From Malurus cyaneus samueli (taxonomy: Eukaryota; Chordata; Aves; Passeriformes; Maluridae), in NCBI GenBank assembly GCA_009741485.1, contig CM019230.1:4552189-4616188 (forward strand): DNA of 64,000 nt. Reading direction: 5' to 3'. Numbering within the stretch: position 1 is the first letter of the stretch; each line of letters opens with the position of its first letter. The notes beneath the pieces were generated by a model. It did not search any database. It saw nothing but the letters and a program-made list of their open reading frames with translations, and had not been told where the DNA came from. Shown piece by piece: positions 35,938-48,721 of the stretch. The translations under genes were made by a program, and so were the position numbers.

Positions 35938-36968
35938 ACATAACTTCATATCCCAATTACAGCCAGCACCGACTCTATTCTCTTCAGGTATTCCATAATC
36001 CAGATCCCCATCTTTTTTCTTGTTTTTTTTTCCTCTGTCATCTTCTGACTAGACACTTCTCTCCTCATTTATTTTTACGGGGTGATTTATCCCTCTTATA
36101 AAAATATTATTCCAAACCCGCCTGCAAGCAGCAGCTGCATGACTGCGTAATTACCACGAAAAGATGGCAGTGCTGGGGGAAGACACACAGAGAAAAACTC
36201 GTCTGGCATGATCACTCATTTATTTGTTTAATAGATGGAATTAGTGAGAGAACAGAACGGGGACAATAATGGGGGTGTTGCAGACAGGCTTTGCTGCCTC
36301 TCTCTGCCAAGCTCAGCTTCCCCCAGCTTCAACACAAACTGCCAAGTACAGCTGGCCCAGAAATGACTGTTTTACAAGCTAAAATTTGGTGTTTTTCCTG
36401 AATTCCATACTGAAAAGTGGAATTTTCAGATATATTTTTGGGGTTCTTTTGGGAAACAAACCGCACAGGAATGTTCTTTAAATACGGAAACAGAAATGCC
36501 ATAGAGGGGATGATTTGGGAAATGTTTCTTTTAGCAGCCAAAAATCCTGAGGATGAGCTTCAAAAGCTCATCAGTAAATTGGGATTTGGGGTGCAAAGGA
36601 TCCCTGGGTTATGTGGGGGCCACGTGTCACACAAGGGCACAGCTGGGTGCTCGTGTCCTGCCACCAAAGCAGAGGTGTCCCTGTGAGCCCAAAGGCTGCT
36701 GTTCAGAGGCACAGAAGGCTGAGAACAGAGGGACCAAATGGCCAAAACTGGGAGACAGCAGGGTCAGCCCCCCCTCTAAATGCACCAAATATTGTTAAAA
36801 GTGGGACACGACACTCAGAACATTTCCACCACCCCAACCAGCAATATGGATTTATGTCCCTTTTCCAGCATTCCCAGCAGAATATTTCAAACTCATTTCC
36901 AGCTGCCCTCTGCTCCTTCAAATTGGCTGGTTCTGTTGCTGGACAAGTGGGCTCTAGTTTTGCTCTTG

Positions 36969-37006
36969 AAAAAAAACAAACAAAAAAAAAACCAAAAAAA
37001 CCAACC
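36969..37006. repeat. A/C-rich simple tract
   Basis: Runs of A are punctuated by C and CC, composed only of A and C. It resembles the longer tract at 50948-51160. Confidence 0.85.
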
Positions 37007-38360
37007 CAGCATGTTTTTAATAAATTGTAATGCAAAAATATGTCTGTACATGTTCTACAGCTCCTGTGACTCAGTGCTGAGGATGACAAACACAAACAGA
37101 GTACTTGACTTGTCTAATTTGGGCATTAAGCCTTTTATCTCCCAACTCAGTACTGAGAGAAAGAGAAAACATTCAGTCCTGTTTCCACACTTGAAGCCAT
37201 TTCCCTGACAAGCAATTCCAGCTTTGTCTGGATCTCTGCTTCGACTCCTTGAGATCCTAACATCCTGCCTGGATTTTGGGAATTTTATTTGCAGAACTAC
37301 AAATACCACTTGAAACAGCCTCTAACTTGTTTTCCATCCTTATTTCCCAGCAGAAGGCAGAGCAAAACCTGAGCAAAACCTTCCCAAAGCCACTGAATAT
37401 TTGGTGACTGTAGTAACTCATCAATGTGGGCTTCTCCAAATTATTTTGGCTGTCACAAATATTCACAGCATCGATGACAATAATACCCTGAAGTGTTTCT
37501 TAGCAGCCAGGGTTTTACTGACAAGGCAGAGCCCAGGATTTGGCACGTATTGTGAGGAGGAAAACACGCCAGAATTCTCTCCCCTCCCTGCTGGGTGGTT
37601 CCAAGCCCTGGCACGGGGCTTTCTTCATTAAAATCACACTCCATCCCGTTAATTACTGCTCGGATGAACACGCCAGGTACTGAGCTGAGAGAGACAGCGA
37701 CACCTTCCAGCTCCTGAATTAGAAACACGAGTGTGTGCCCGCCTGAAACTCGCTCAGATGGGTGGGAAAAAATTACTGAGGGCTGGCAGTGCCTGCAGGA
37801 GGAGAGGCTGAGGAACAGGGAGAGCAGAGGAAATGATGGGAGGGGATGAGCAGAGCCTTTCCAGCCCCAGCAAAGAGCTCCTGCAGGCTCTGGGACTTGG
37901 CTGGTGAGGTCTGGTGACACCGGGATTTTTTAATTCTAACACAAAAGGTAAAGGAAAGATTCTCTTGTTAAAAAGAATCAATGTTTTTTTGCCATGAAGC
38001 AGCAAAGGATGGGCACAGACCGGCCACGCTTCAAACCAGCTTTTAAAACTCTGCTCAGGATGGATGAATTAGCACCCAGCCCACACCTCATGGCCCACAC
38101 ACCTTCCCTTCCCAAATCGCTGCCTCTTCTCCAAGTGGGACATTGCTCATTGTGGTTTCCAGTGTAGCTTCTTCATTCTACTCCCTTCAAGAAAACAAAA
38201 CAAAGAAAACAAAACCAGCCCCAGCCAGCCTCAAAATTCAGCTTTTTCACCCATTTGCACACTTGTGTTGCTGCTCACCAAGATGAGTTCTTGCAGCCGT
38301 GACTTCCCCAGTGCCAGGTGGGGCTGTACCTGTGGGACAGGTGCTTTTTTATTTCCTCCT

Positions 38361-38377
38361 AAAAAAAAAAAAAAAAA
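38361..38377. repeat. Poly-A run (17)
   Basis: Seventeen consecutive A's lie in unique sequence. No element ending in this tail was recognised. Confidence 0.95.
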
Positions 38378-39799
38378 GTGCCAATTCATCTCAATCAAGG
38401 TAAATTCCTGTGCCTGGAGGGTGCTGTTGGATCAGTCATCCAGAAATGTTAATAAATCATACCCTGTCCCAAATGAGTGGGAAAGCTTCTGTTCAGGAAT
38501 AAGAAGAATGTTTGCTCTTTGAACTCATATTTCAAAATTTGCCAGAATTTGTGGTTGCTTTTTCTTAGAGAGGGTATGGCTTACCTTGTCTTCCTTGTTT
38601 TTAAGGTTCTGTTTCAGCAGGCTTCATGGCAAAGAAGGGGAGAAAAAAGTGAAAACTGCACTGCAAGAAAACAATAAACATGAATAAAGCACTAGCCCTT
38701 CAAAGGAGAACATGTGAGGTTTATCTAACCTGAACACTGAGTCAATCTGAAACCTAGAAGCTGAAAAAAAATATAGGAAGCAGAAGGGAAAATCCAGCAG
38801 GAGAAAATAAGAAATATATTTTAGATGCTTAGTCCCTGATGTCAGCTGTGTGACAAGGCTGTGTTTTTTATTCCAGGCAAAAATTTCATGTCTGTGAAGT
38901 TGTTTTGTTTTTTATCTTGCATGCATAAGGCCACTGTTGGGCTGTATTTTTGCTTATTTTCAGTTGTTTTTGATCCTTTAACTAAAAAAATAAAACCATA
39001 CAGGTAAAGTGTGTGCATAGTGCCTCACACACTGTGCATGTGGCACAGCAGGAAATAAAAAGAGGGTTTTTGTTCCTAGCTTACCTTAATATTTACTCTT
39101 TTCCTTAATATTTATGGGCAATAACCAGCAGATAAATACCCTGCTAAACATATCTTCACCTATGCCAAGGCTGAACATACAAATACAACAATATAAAAGT
39201 AATTTCTAAATTGGTGCAATTCCTACATGGTGGCAATTTTCTTTTTTCCTTAATCAGTTTAGCACGATCTTCATCACATTTGATATATGGCTCCAGCTTG
39301 TGGGATTTCTCTTGCATTTTTAATGTGGGGGGAAGCTCCTGTTTGTGTTCCTGAATGGCTTGAAATGTCTCAATGTTTTCACAATCTCTACCAGAGTGGG
39401 AAAAAAAGTAAAATTCAACATTTTGGTTCAATTTCCTTTTGATAGAGCAGAAAGATGGGGAGTGCACTCAGTTAACTCCGTGCATGATTGAGAGAGGAGC
39501 GCGGGCTCGGACAACAGAAGAAAACAAATTAAGTGACAGCAACACAGAGCAAATGATGGGAAACAGAGAAAACCTTTCCTTCCTCCCCGAGGCAACTGGA
39601 AATTAAAGGTGGGTGGAAAACATGGCAGGGAGACAAATTGTCCATTTCCAGGGCTCTGGCCAGGCTGGGACTGTGGCCAGAGCAGCACACTCCGTGGTCA
39701 GTGGGAACAAACGATTTTCCATCCACGCACAATCCATCCATCAGCCTTGTTTTCCAGGGAAAGCTGCTGGGGAAGGAACACACCTTTGAGGAAGGGGAA

Positions 39800-40111
39800 A
39801 GGGCAGGATTAATTGCTGCTGTTGCTGCTGTGAAAGTTGGTTTTTTTTTTTGCAGTGTTTGTTCTGCAGCCTTGAGGTTTGGATCACAGGGCAGGACCTT
39901 GGAGCATGGGACACCTCAGCTCCATGAATTTCAATTTTTAAAACAATATTTCTGTATCCTTCTCACTATTTCTGTACCCTTCTCACTATTTTTGTACCCT
40001 TCTCACTATTTCTGTACCATTCTCACTATTTCTGTGCCCTTCTCCCCAGTCAGCCACAGTTCCACATGGGATTTTGGTCATTATTTCACTGGAGACAACA
40101 CCAAGACTCTC
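39800..40111. repeat. Dispersed repeat A, copy 1
   Basis: About 310 bp align with 44261-44528 in the same orientation. Both begin GGATTAATTGCTGCTG or AATTAATTGCTGCTG. Both then have a T-run, TTCTGCAGCCTTG.GGTTTGG, CACCTCAGCTCCATGAATTT, CCCAGTCAGCCA and CACATGGGATTTTGGTCAT, and both end CCAAGACTCTC. This copy has an 11-T run and an internal 20-bp tandem expansion. I do not recognise the family; an LTR or non-autonomous element is possible. The 170-codon frame starting at 39638 runs through this repeat and is not a gene. Confidence 0.85.
39948..40043. repeat. 20-bp tandem repeat inside repeat A
   Basis: About five units of TATTTCTGTACCCTTCTCAC follow at an exact 20-bp period, with single-base changes. 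The second copy of repeat A has only two units at the same place, so this array expanded or contracted after the copies separated. Confidence 0.92.
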
Positions 40112-40599
40112 CCGGTATCAGAAACCCCAAAATTTTGGCAAAAATTGTGAGAAAAATCAGTCAGGGATGGTGTTTGCAGTCTGTCACTGATGGAATATTT
40201 GCTGTATAGAAATCAAACCAAAGCTTTTTTTCTTTGAGTCAATAATGGAGGCTTTTTTGAGGTGTTTTCTTCTTTTATTTTTATTTGCAACCTTCGTCCC
40301 TCCTCTCCCCCCGATCAACTGCCCTCTGAATTCAATAATTTCAAGAGAAAAGAGTGGATTTTGGATCTGATACCTCGTGGCAGATGGTATAAAGGACTAC
40401 CAGCAAGGAGCACTCCTTACTTAGAGGTCAGAGGACACCTTCCCATCCCTTTAAACGGCTTAACAGCTCTGCAAGAATAACAAATCTGTTTAAAAAGAGG
40501 GAATCAGTAAGAAATAAAGCTGTGTCAGGCAACATTAACACTCCCATGTGCAATTTGACCATGGACAGCTCATCAGATCTCTTGTTCAGCTCATTCATC

Positions 40600-40780
40600 A
40601 TTATTCTGAGCTGTCACCACGAACACCCTTTCTCATTAATTATACATTAACCTCACTCATGACTTTTAATCTATAACGGGTCAGGATGTTTAAAAATAAT
40701 TAAACAAGAATGTGCAGAGGTAATAAGGATAATACCTGTCCTGGAGCTCAGGACATCTGCCTGCGAATCAAAAATAGGTG
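40600..40780. promoter_or_regulatory. Candidate conserved non-coding stretch (TAAT-rich)
   Basis: TCATTAATTATACATTAACC, AAATAATTAAAC and GGTAATAAGGATAATACC lie in repeat-free sequence, with a MEIS-like CAGCTCATCAG and a retained CpG in ATAACGGG. Motif clustering is the only evidence. Confidence 0.24.
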
Positions 40781-43589
40781 ATGCCGAGGTAAAAGTGGGA
40801 AATAAAACAAAAAACAAGACAGGAGAGGCCTCCAAACCCCCAACCTTGCATTTAGGGGTTTAAAAGGTTCCCAAAATATTCAGCTTGTAGATTTCTGATG
40901 ATTTTCTTTTTTTACCTTAACTGTGGAAGTGAAGGAAATGCATTCTGCTGTAAGCAGATTAGCAGATCCAGCTGTCAGGAGGCAGCTCAGGATGGGTTTT
41001 GGCAGCAGCTAGGCTCTGTCCTGCTGTGGAAATGCCCACACTGCTGGTGGGAGGGTGTCCACTGCGTGGGACAGCGTGTGACAGAGCTTTCAGAGCTCAC
41101 AGAGTCCCTGCAGGGTGGTTCATCCATCTCCTGGAGGTCACACCCGTCCTCGGTGGCTCCTCCAAGCCCTGCATGGCCTCATTTCCCAGCAACCTGGGAT
41201 TAGAGCAATGCTCAGGATGTGTCACTCACTCCCCTGCTCTCAATATTGGATTCAGCAGAGGATTTACCTCCCTGCTTCCAGCACTGATCATGTTTTAATT
41301 CTGAAATTATCATCTATTGTTCTTTGCTGTAATTAAATGAGTTTTTCCGTCACACAGCACCGGGGCACCTTGCTTTTCCAATATCACAAGGACTTTTTAC
41401 ACCTTTCATTGCTTACTTGACTGCAGTGAGCTCAAAGTGCCAAGGTTTCCAAAACAGGCTTGAAGCAGAAATAAAATTTTATACCCCGGGAAGAATTACT
41501 ACATGCCACACAACACAACATTTCAGGTTAAAATAATGTTTCATCAAAGATTTAGGGAACAAGGATTAGTTTTTTAAACCCAGCTGAGTCCATGAATCTT
41601 GTATCCCATCTCCTGCCATACATTATGTCCTGGCTGGATTTCACAGTGCAGCTCCAGGCTGCTCCAGAGAGGTGGATTCAAATGAAAAAAAACCAAAAAT
41701 CCTCAGCAGAGAGGACATTTCAGTGACCTACTTTAAAAGAACTTGTGAAACCCAACAGCACGAGGGTGCCCAGGATGGTGGTCTGAGAATATTGCACTGC
41801 CTGAAAAGTGAATTTTAGAATGGTGATTTATGGAGTTCACATGTGATAAATGATGGAGCCTGATATACACACAGAAAGATTTACCTGGAGGAGAAAAAGC
41901 AGCAGAATCTGTCCCAGCTCTAAGGGGATGCCATTTGAAATATCCAGACTATGCTTTATGATTTCCTGAGAAGCTCAAAAACCTTTGTAAATCTCCAGCT
42001 CCCTCCCCAGGGTGTGGAAATTGGGTCCCACTTTGGCCTGTGGCTGCAAGGGTTGTGAGGTGGAGCAGGTGCCTTTTAGTATTTTTGTGACCCAAAATAA
42101 AGCTGTCCCTGCAGGGTTTGGTTCCTGTTTGCATCTCCAGCCCCTCCAACACTGCTAGACTCGGAGCTTTCATCACAAACCCTCCTTTTCCCTCTCCACT
42201 CAGGGAATAGGGAGAATTCCAGAATCTGGTTATTTATGAAGTCTGTGTTACTTGTTCCAAAAACATTTATTTTTCTCTCTCTTTGGGAAGCACAGGAGCT
42301 CAACACAGAACTACAGCTGCTGTTACCTTTCAGCTGGGTGCTGCTGTGTGCAGAGATCTGAAAAGGGGAGGCTGCAGCGAAGGAAATTAGAAACGAGTTC
42401 ACATCGCTGTGGAGAGCAGCACATGAAAGGCTGTACATCTTAATCCGAGATATTTAATATGAATATTTTATCCTGCAGCCTTTACAGCCGAATGGAAAAG
42501 TCTGTTTGTGTACAGATCCACGGAGAAGAAGATGGGATTTACTCTTAGGGTGGAAAGTCTGGTGGGTCACACAACAGCCCAACTTTATATCCTCAGTTTA
42601 GGGATGTGCTGTGGCTGTTGAAGGCAGCATTTTGGTACCCCAGCGAGCTCCAAGTGTAAGCTGAGTGTTCAGCACATATTTCAGTGCTGTTTTTGCAGCA
42701 GGGTCTAGAGGAATGTGCTCCCTTTCCCCACTCTTCTCCCAATTCTGCATCCTTACATTACAGCTGATGGCTTGAAAAGGAGGGAGCTCTGTTACCTCAC
42801 TCACCAGCATCAAATATTTTTACTGAGAGTAATTGCTTACCCAGGGTTTGCTTATATAAGAACTAAACACGGCATTCCATTACAATTATTAAAAATATCT
42901 TTCTGGAGCTCTGCTCTCTCCCCACTTCTAATGCTCAGAATCACATGAAATAGTAATGAGCACACATAGCCTTCTGCTGTTTTCATAGACAAGGCAGTAA
43001 AAGAGACAGTTGCTGCTCCCTTGAGTGCCAGCCCACGAATCAGAAAGTCTAATCAGCCACAGAGCCTGCCACACTGCACAGTCCCTGTATTTCATTACTG
43101 CATTATCATCTCTGCTCTTTGAGCTCTGTGTTCTCTGTTAAAGGAGAGAGAAACAGCAGAGATAATCAAATGAGGGCAATGAGAGTTAAAGGAACTCTCC
43201 TAACTCTCCCCCAGCCTGATGCTTTGGACTCTCTGGATTTTGGGAGGGTGCAGCTCTGGTCCATGGCAGGACCCAGCCCTGGTCCATCCATGGTTCTGCC
43301 CTGCAGAGGATGCTCAGTGAACCCCTGGGCAGGGCTCTGCTCCCTGCCTGCCCTCGCCACCCATTCCCTCTGCTGCAATTTTGGGGTTCCCTGGGTTTAG
43401 GATGGCACTGGCAGAGGTTCTGCAGCTGCTCTGGGGGGCAATGCTGAGATTGATTTCCCGGGTGATCTCTCTGCTGTCCCTGGAAGGGGACACAGCAGTG
43501 TGACATCAAACAACATCTGCTGACACTCCCTGCAACAGGAGGTGCCTGTCTGCGTGCCTCAGCCCACACTGAGCTGGAAATTAGGCTGT

Positions 43590-43810
43590 GACAAAACAAA
43601 TTCCATGTAATTTTGCATAGCTGTCCAATGGCATTACTGCAAGTGCCCTCACCTAATTCTTTGAATCAATAATTTGACTTTGCACGCTTGTACCTTCTGA
43701 AATTGAGACAGTTCAGTAGCTGGAGGCAGTTGCTAAGGCTGGCACGGATGGATATAATACCAAACAATAGATGTCACTGTTATGCCAATAAAAATGGGTT
43801 ATATTTACAG
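43590..43810. promoter_or_regulatory. Candidate conserved non-coding stretch
   Basis: The block combines ATGTAATTTTGCATAGC, CACCTAATTC, GAATCAATAATTTGAC, ACCAAACAATAG (SOX-like) and GCCAATAAAAATGGG (HOX/CDX-like) in repeat-free sequence. It is a motif-rich candidate without conservation data. Confidence 0.25.
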
Positions 43811-44260
43811 TTATTGGTACTTTCAACCTCCATTGCACAAAGCTGCTAAGTCAAAAGAGTAAAGCCGGGGCACTCACTGACACAGAATGCTCTTCTAAAC
43901 GTGAACCCTGCACCTCCTTGTGTTTTTTCACCTGCAAAATTACTCACAGAAGCACTAAAGTAAAATAAAAGCCAGTTTAAATAAAATAAAAAATCGATTT
44001 TCCTGTGGCTTTATGCAAATTGGTCACATAAGAATAGCCCCGCTGCCCATAAGAGGGAGAAAAAGCAAAAGGGATGTGGGAAACTCAACAGAGGAAACAT
44101 CAGGGATGGAAACAGCACTGCTCAGACTTGTTTGCTCTGAGGAGATGAGCAGTGTGATAATTCCCCTCTTCTTGGAATGATTACATGGAGTATGGCACAT
44201 GGGAGCTCCCCAAAGGAAGGGACGTGGTTATGAGCACTGAGAGAACAGAAATGAGGGAGA

Positions 44261-44290
44261 GACAGAATTAATTGCTGCTGCTGCTGCAAA

Positions 44291-44333
<43 letters not shown>

Positions 44334-44528
44334 CAGTGTTCTGCAGCCTTGGGGTTTGGATCACAGGGTGGGCCCTTGGAGCACAGGGCACCTCAGCTCC
44401 ATGAATTTCAATTTTCAGAACACTATTTCTGTACCTTTCTCACTATTTCTGTTCCCTTCTCCCCAGTCAGCCATAATTCCACATGGGATTTTGGTCATCA
44501 TTTCTCTGGAGACAACGCCAAGACTCTC
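44261..44528. repeat. Dispersed repeat A, copy 2
   Basis: This is the second same-orientation copy of the unrecognised repeat at 39800-40111, with the same start (AATTAATTGCTGCTG) and end (CCAAGACTCTC). It has a much longer T-run (40) and only two of the 20-bp internal units. Similarity stops sharply after ACTCTC, which marks one edge of the element. Confidence 0.85.
44294..44333. repeat. Poly-T run (40)
   Basis: Forty consecutive T's lie inside repeat A copy 2 at the place where copy 1 has eleven. A homopolymer of this length is prone to slippage and sequencing error. Confidence 0.95.
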
Positions 44529-46974
44529 ATGGAATAATGACATTGCTTTATCACCTATTTCTTCTGTCATTAAGGGAGGGAATGAGGCAGAAGGAACTGC
44601 TTCAAAATACAAAGTCTCTCAACACACCATATGAGGTATTTCCTGCTTCTGTGGAAAAATAGAAGGGAAATGATACAAATACCCCATAAATCATAGCTGA
44701 AATGCATTTTCCAAAGATTCCTGGGACCAGCTGGGGAATAGGATGGTTGGCAGTGTGATGCTGCCTGATAGCACAGAGGAATTTCAGCCCCTGGGAAATG
44801 TGGGTATAAAAATCGAGTGTTTTATGTGTGCCTTTAAAGCCCTGAGAAAAAGGACACGATGACATCAAAAATGCAAAAACGTCAGCCTCTGTGAAAGCAC
44901 AAATATTGATGTGCATCACCAAACATATGTTGCTGACTAAAGCTATCATTAGCGACAAGTCATCCCCTCCTCTGGAAAATCCCAGTTGCTTTGGGCTTTG
45001 AGCAGAAAGCAGAGAAAAAATCAGAATAAAACTTGTGAGCTGGCCTACTCTAACAGGCTGAGCTGTAACACTCAGACAGCCACAAAGCCAAAAATACAGG
45101 GCTAAATTCAGCCCCACTCGATGCTAAATGGAGCAAATTGCACGGCGCTGTCACAGAGGCAGGACCAGAAGCTGTCTCGTTTTCCCAGGCTGTCTTTGCA
45201 GGGTACAGATTATTTCCATCCATTCAGCACAGCTCCCATTTTGACTGACACCTCAGAACTGAGCTGGAAACTCCAGATGCTGCCTTTTGGAAAATTTGGC
45301 TGCTGCTGCTGAACCTCACTGATTTCACTGCCTGAACCCTCCGAGAGCAGTTTGGGGCCACCTCCTGTCACAGCTGCTCTGTGCCCCAGCTGAGCTCTTG
45401 CACCACATCAAAATGTGGCTCTTCTGGGCCCTAAGAAAAGATATTTTTTTTCCCCTGGACTGGCACAGAAACAAAGCCAAATAATGATGCCTTCAAATGG
45501 TCAACAAAAATCTCTGATTATCAAAGCCCTGCTCAGGCTTGATCACAAGTGCCTGAACCAAGAAGTTTAAAGCAGAGTTGTAATGCCAAAGCCAAGCTTT
45601 TAAATGTTCTATTTCTGATGCCAGAAGATTAACTTTTTGTAAATATTTTCTCATAATTCAAATGCTTTATATAAGCCTCTATTTTGTACCTTTCCAAGTT
45701 TTTTGGTTTTTTTCTTTTTTACCAGGAAGTCTGAAAGATTAATCACTTAAAGAATAATTCTGAGAATTGAATCGTTCTGGAAAGTACAAGGGGAATGGAA
45801 AAAACCTGCATTTTGTGAGAGATGAGAGCTGGCACTGCTGGCAGAAATTTTGAAATGAAAGATTCTCAGATAGGATTGTGTGATTTGGAGTGCCCCAGCC
45901 AGGAAGGCAACGTGAATAGGAGCAGGAGATGGGGAGGCAAACGGGTGTGAGAGCAGAGGGCAAAGCAATTAAACTCTTCAAAACTCTCGTGGATGAATCA
46001 ATTTTATTTTTCCAGCTGTCACACATGGTATGAGCTGAACTGTCCTGCCTGTTCCTCAGGAATTCCTCATGTCCTGCTGGTTCTAACTTCAGGTTGGTTA
46101 TTTGAAAACCTTGATCAGGAGTTTGTATGGCAACTGATTAAAGCTCTATTTAAATGTTTCTGCAGTAATTTCCACTTGGAAAGGACGTGGCCACACAGCT
46201 CATGCACTTAACCCAAGGTTTGGAATTTAGGAAGAGCTGCATTGTCAACAACCACATCCAAAATCAGGATCAAACCCACGCTGAGTCCAATTGTCCTGCT
46301 CCTACTTAAAATATTTAAGTCTATAATAGATTCCTTGAAGCTGACCCAGATTAAAACCCAAGAAAATGAGAGTAGATTGAATCCTCTGGTCATTCTGTGA
46401 AACATGATGGGCACTTGTTCCGCTGTGAAAATAAAAACAGAAACCAAACCACATCTATCTGTTTCAAATATAGAAAGCACACCATGAAGAAATAAATAAA
46501 AGCCATGAAAAACCCCATCAGAGGAGGGTTTGACTTAGTTCCTGCCTGCTCCAGGGAGTGTGTGGGCATTGCTCAGCTGAGGAAATGAAATCCTTTGAGA
46601 CTGGGGAACGTGCAAGGGTTGGAGACTCCATCAAGCTGTGGAGGTGCTGCAGTGCTGTTCTGACCAAATTAAGTGGTAAACGCTGGATAAGCATGGAAAA
46701 TAAGAGTTTATTTTACAGCCAAAGCTGCTCCCAGAACTGGGGAGGCAGCAGGTGGAAAATTAGAGCAAACTAGAGAAAATTTATGTGTCTTTCTTTGCAA
46801 TGGGTGCTGCTCAGACTCGTTGAGTATTTGTGTTCAGTCCTTACAAAACCTTGAAGTCAAGCAGAGACATCTGAAATGTGGGGGATGTGGAGCTCCTGAG
46901 TAAAATCTCTCACTATCAATGAAATCTCCCCTAGAAATGAACAGGTAAGAAGAGAACAGATTTTTTAAACCCTT

Positions 46975-47230
46975 GAGGCACAACAGAAGAGAAGTATTTA
47001 TGGTTAATTATCAGCTTTTAAGTGATTAGATTAACCAGGTCCTGTTTATCCAGCCATTTCTCCTCTTGTTCATTCATTACAGTTATAAACAAAAACACAC
47101 CCCATAAAAGGGTTTCAGTTGTTTAACAGGCTAAGTGAACGGCTGACCTCACCATAATTAATTAGGGATCTTTACTTAATTGAGCATTTATGGTCACCAG
47201 AGCGATGCAAACCTGTACCCTGGCGCTCTT
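46975..47230. promoter_or_regulatory. Candidate conserved non-coding element
   Basis: This repeat-free block contains GGTTAATTATCAGC, AGTGATTAGATTAACC, CAGTTATAAAC, CATAATTAATTAGGG and ACTTAATTGAGC, with retained CpGs (GAACGGCTG, AGAGCGATGC). Its length and motif density make it one of the best enhancer-like candidates in the window. No activity or conservation was tested. Confidence 0.34.
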
Positions 47231-47455
47231 TGATGCTGGTTTCGTTCCAAAGGCCAGCAAAAATTGGGAGGAATTTTGATTGAATCTCTGCAACTTTACG
47301 AGTTGGGCTCTGTAGACACATGTAAATATAGTTAAACTGCATTTTCAAACCCAGAATACAGAGGGCTATTCTGAAGCTACAGACTCATGGAAACTAGGCA
47401 GAATTTTTATAAATCCAGGCAGTAACAGGAGGAAGGAGTTCCGCACTCTCTACAC

Positions 47456-47487
47456 ACATTTATGTTTAGAAACATTTATGTTTAGAA
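47456..47487. repeat. 16-bp perfect tandem duplication
   Basis: ACATTTATGTTTAGAA occurs twice in a row without mismatch, suggesting a recent duplication. Confidence 0.92.
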
Positions 47488-48721
47488 AGCAAAGGAAAAT
47501 ATGTAAATTAAGTTTATCAGAGGAGGAAAAGAGGTTAATCAACTCTACTTAAATACAAAAGTTGGGGGATTTTCTGCAGGGTTTCCCCTCAGGGATGATG
47601 CCCCAATCTGGGCCCTGCATTGATAAATTTTGTTGGATGCAGCTTTCCTGACCCTTTGCTCTGGGAAATCTCCTCTCACCATTTTCCTGAGGACAGGTTC
47701 CAGCATCCTTTAATGCCTCATGAGAACACAGTTAAGAAAGGAAGACAGAGAAGGAGAGAGGCTCTAACATGAGCTGATGCTGTAATAAAGCCATTGCTTA
47801 TGCCATGACAAAATAACTCTCCTTTCCCAACTGTGTCTTGCTCGGAGACGACAGCACTTTGCACTCCAATGCCTTTTAAAATCACTCCCTGGGAAAAACA
47901 CTTTGATTTTGGCTCAGTTTGACACAACCCCAGAGCAGGCTCCATCTAGGGGGTTACAGAGGTGTGTTGGTGTGTGCATTTTGCAGGTGTGAGGGAAAAA
48001 CCTGCCTGGCTGAAGGGAGATACATTTTCTGTAAATTCTTTCTGTTTCCTGCAGGTTTGATCCTCACAACTGCCCGATTTTGCTTTCTACAGTGAAAAAT
48101 AACTGGAAACAATGCTGCAGGCACTCTGTGATCACCAAAATGTAAAAATACAGAGACTCTCAGGTGTCCTTATTTACCAGCCCTCCTGTGAACCCAAACC
48201 ATTAAGTGTGCTATAACTTCTTGTAGGTGAGCAATTAATATTCACATTTTCTGTCTGGAGATGGGGGCACACCATAACCACAATTGCTTTAAACTCCTCG
48301 TGCCTTGGAATGGGTATTAAATATCATTCCAAACTGCTTTACATGGAGAAAACATGTGAGTGGAGAGAGGAGAGATCCAATTCTTGAGTCGCCACCAGAA
48401 AACGCCAGCCTGGAAGCAGAGCAGTGAATCTTGGTGTAAATCTGAGTAAATCTGAGATTATGGAGCTAAACCCTGCTGTGAGCACAGCCAGATGAGCCTG
48501 GAGAAACAGAGATTGTAAAGGCTTGTCCAGCTTTCCATGGCAACGCTGTCCCTCCCAGCAGAGATCCCGGCTGGAATTCTGCTCTGGGGTGCAGGTCCTG
48601 CGAGCGACTGGAGGGCTGGGATGGAACTAATCCTCATGGCAAGCTGTTTAAAGCTTGGAGACCTTTTTTTAGAACCTCAGATAGGAACCAGAGCCCAGCC
48701 AAGCTCTTCCTTGAGGGATCT

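Larger units (their letters stand above)
35938..39799. other. Non-coding unique sequence, no gene seen
   Basis: No gene was recognised. A/C-rich tracts lie at 36969-37006 and about 38190-38222, and a 17-A run at 38361-38377. Frames near 36611-37208 and 37453-37920 (up to 155 codons) are open on both strands, and some run through the A-tract, so they are not convincing. Confidence 0.65.
40112..44260. other. Non-coding unique sequence, no gene seen
   Basis: No gene was recognised. TAAT-rich, repeat-free blocks lie at about 40600-40780 and 43590-43810. A more GC-rich interval at 43196-43560 has overlapping frames on both strands but no motif or visible splice structure. Confidence 0.65.
44529..48594. 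other. Non-coding unique sequence, no gene seen
   Basis: No gene was recognised. The 171-codon minus-strand frame at 44602-45117 has hydrophobic stretches but no family motif or neighbouring exon. A TAAT-rich block at 46975-47230 is listed separately. A 16-bp tandem duplication lies at 47456-47487. Confidence 0.65.

Noticed and set aside
39948..40043. CRISPR-like 20-bp repeats
   Set aside because: Units abut without spacers and sit inside a dispersed repeat.
39638..40150. 170-codon plus-strand frame
   Set aside because: Most of it runs through repeat A copy 1 and its 20-bp tandem array. The second copy of the repeat does not keep an equivalent frame.
43196..43560. GC-richer interval as a possible exon
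   Set aside because: Frames are open on both strands, there is no motif, and no paired splice sites with a consistent frame could be made out by eye.
44602..45117. 171-codon minus-strand frame with hydrophobic stretches
   Set aside because: I recognise no family motif, its end lies next to repeat A, and hydrophobic runs arise easily from T-rich codons.
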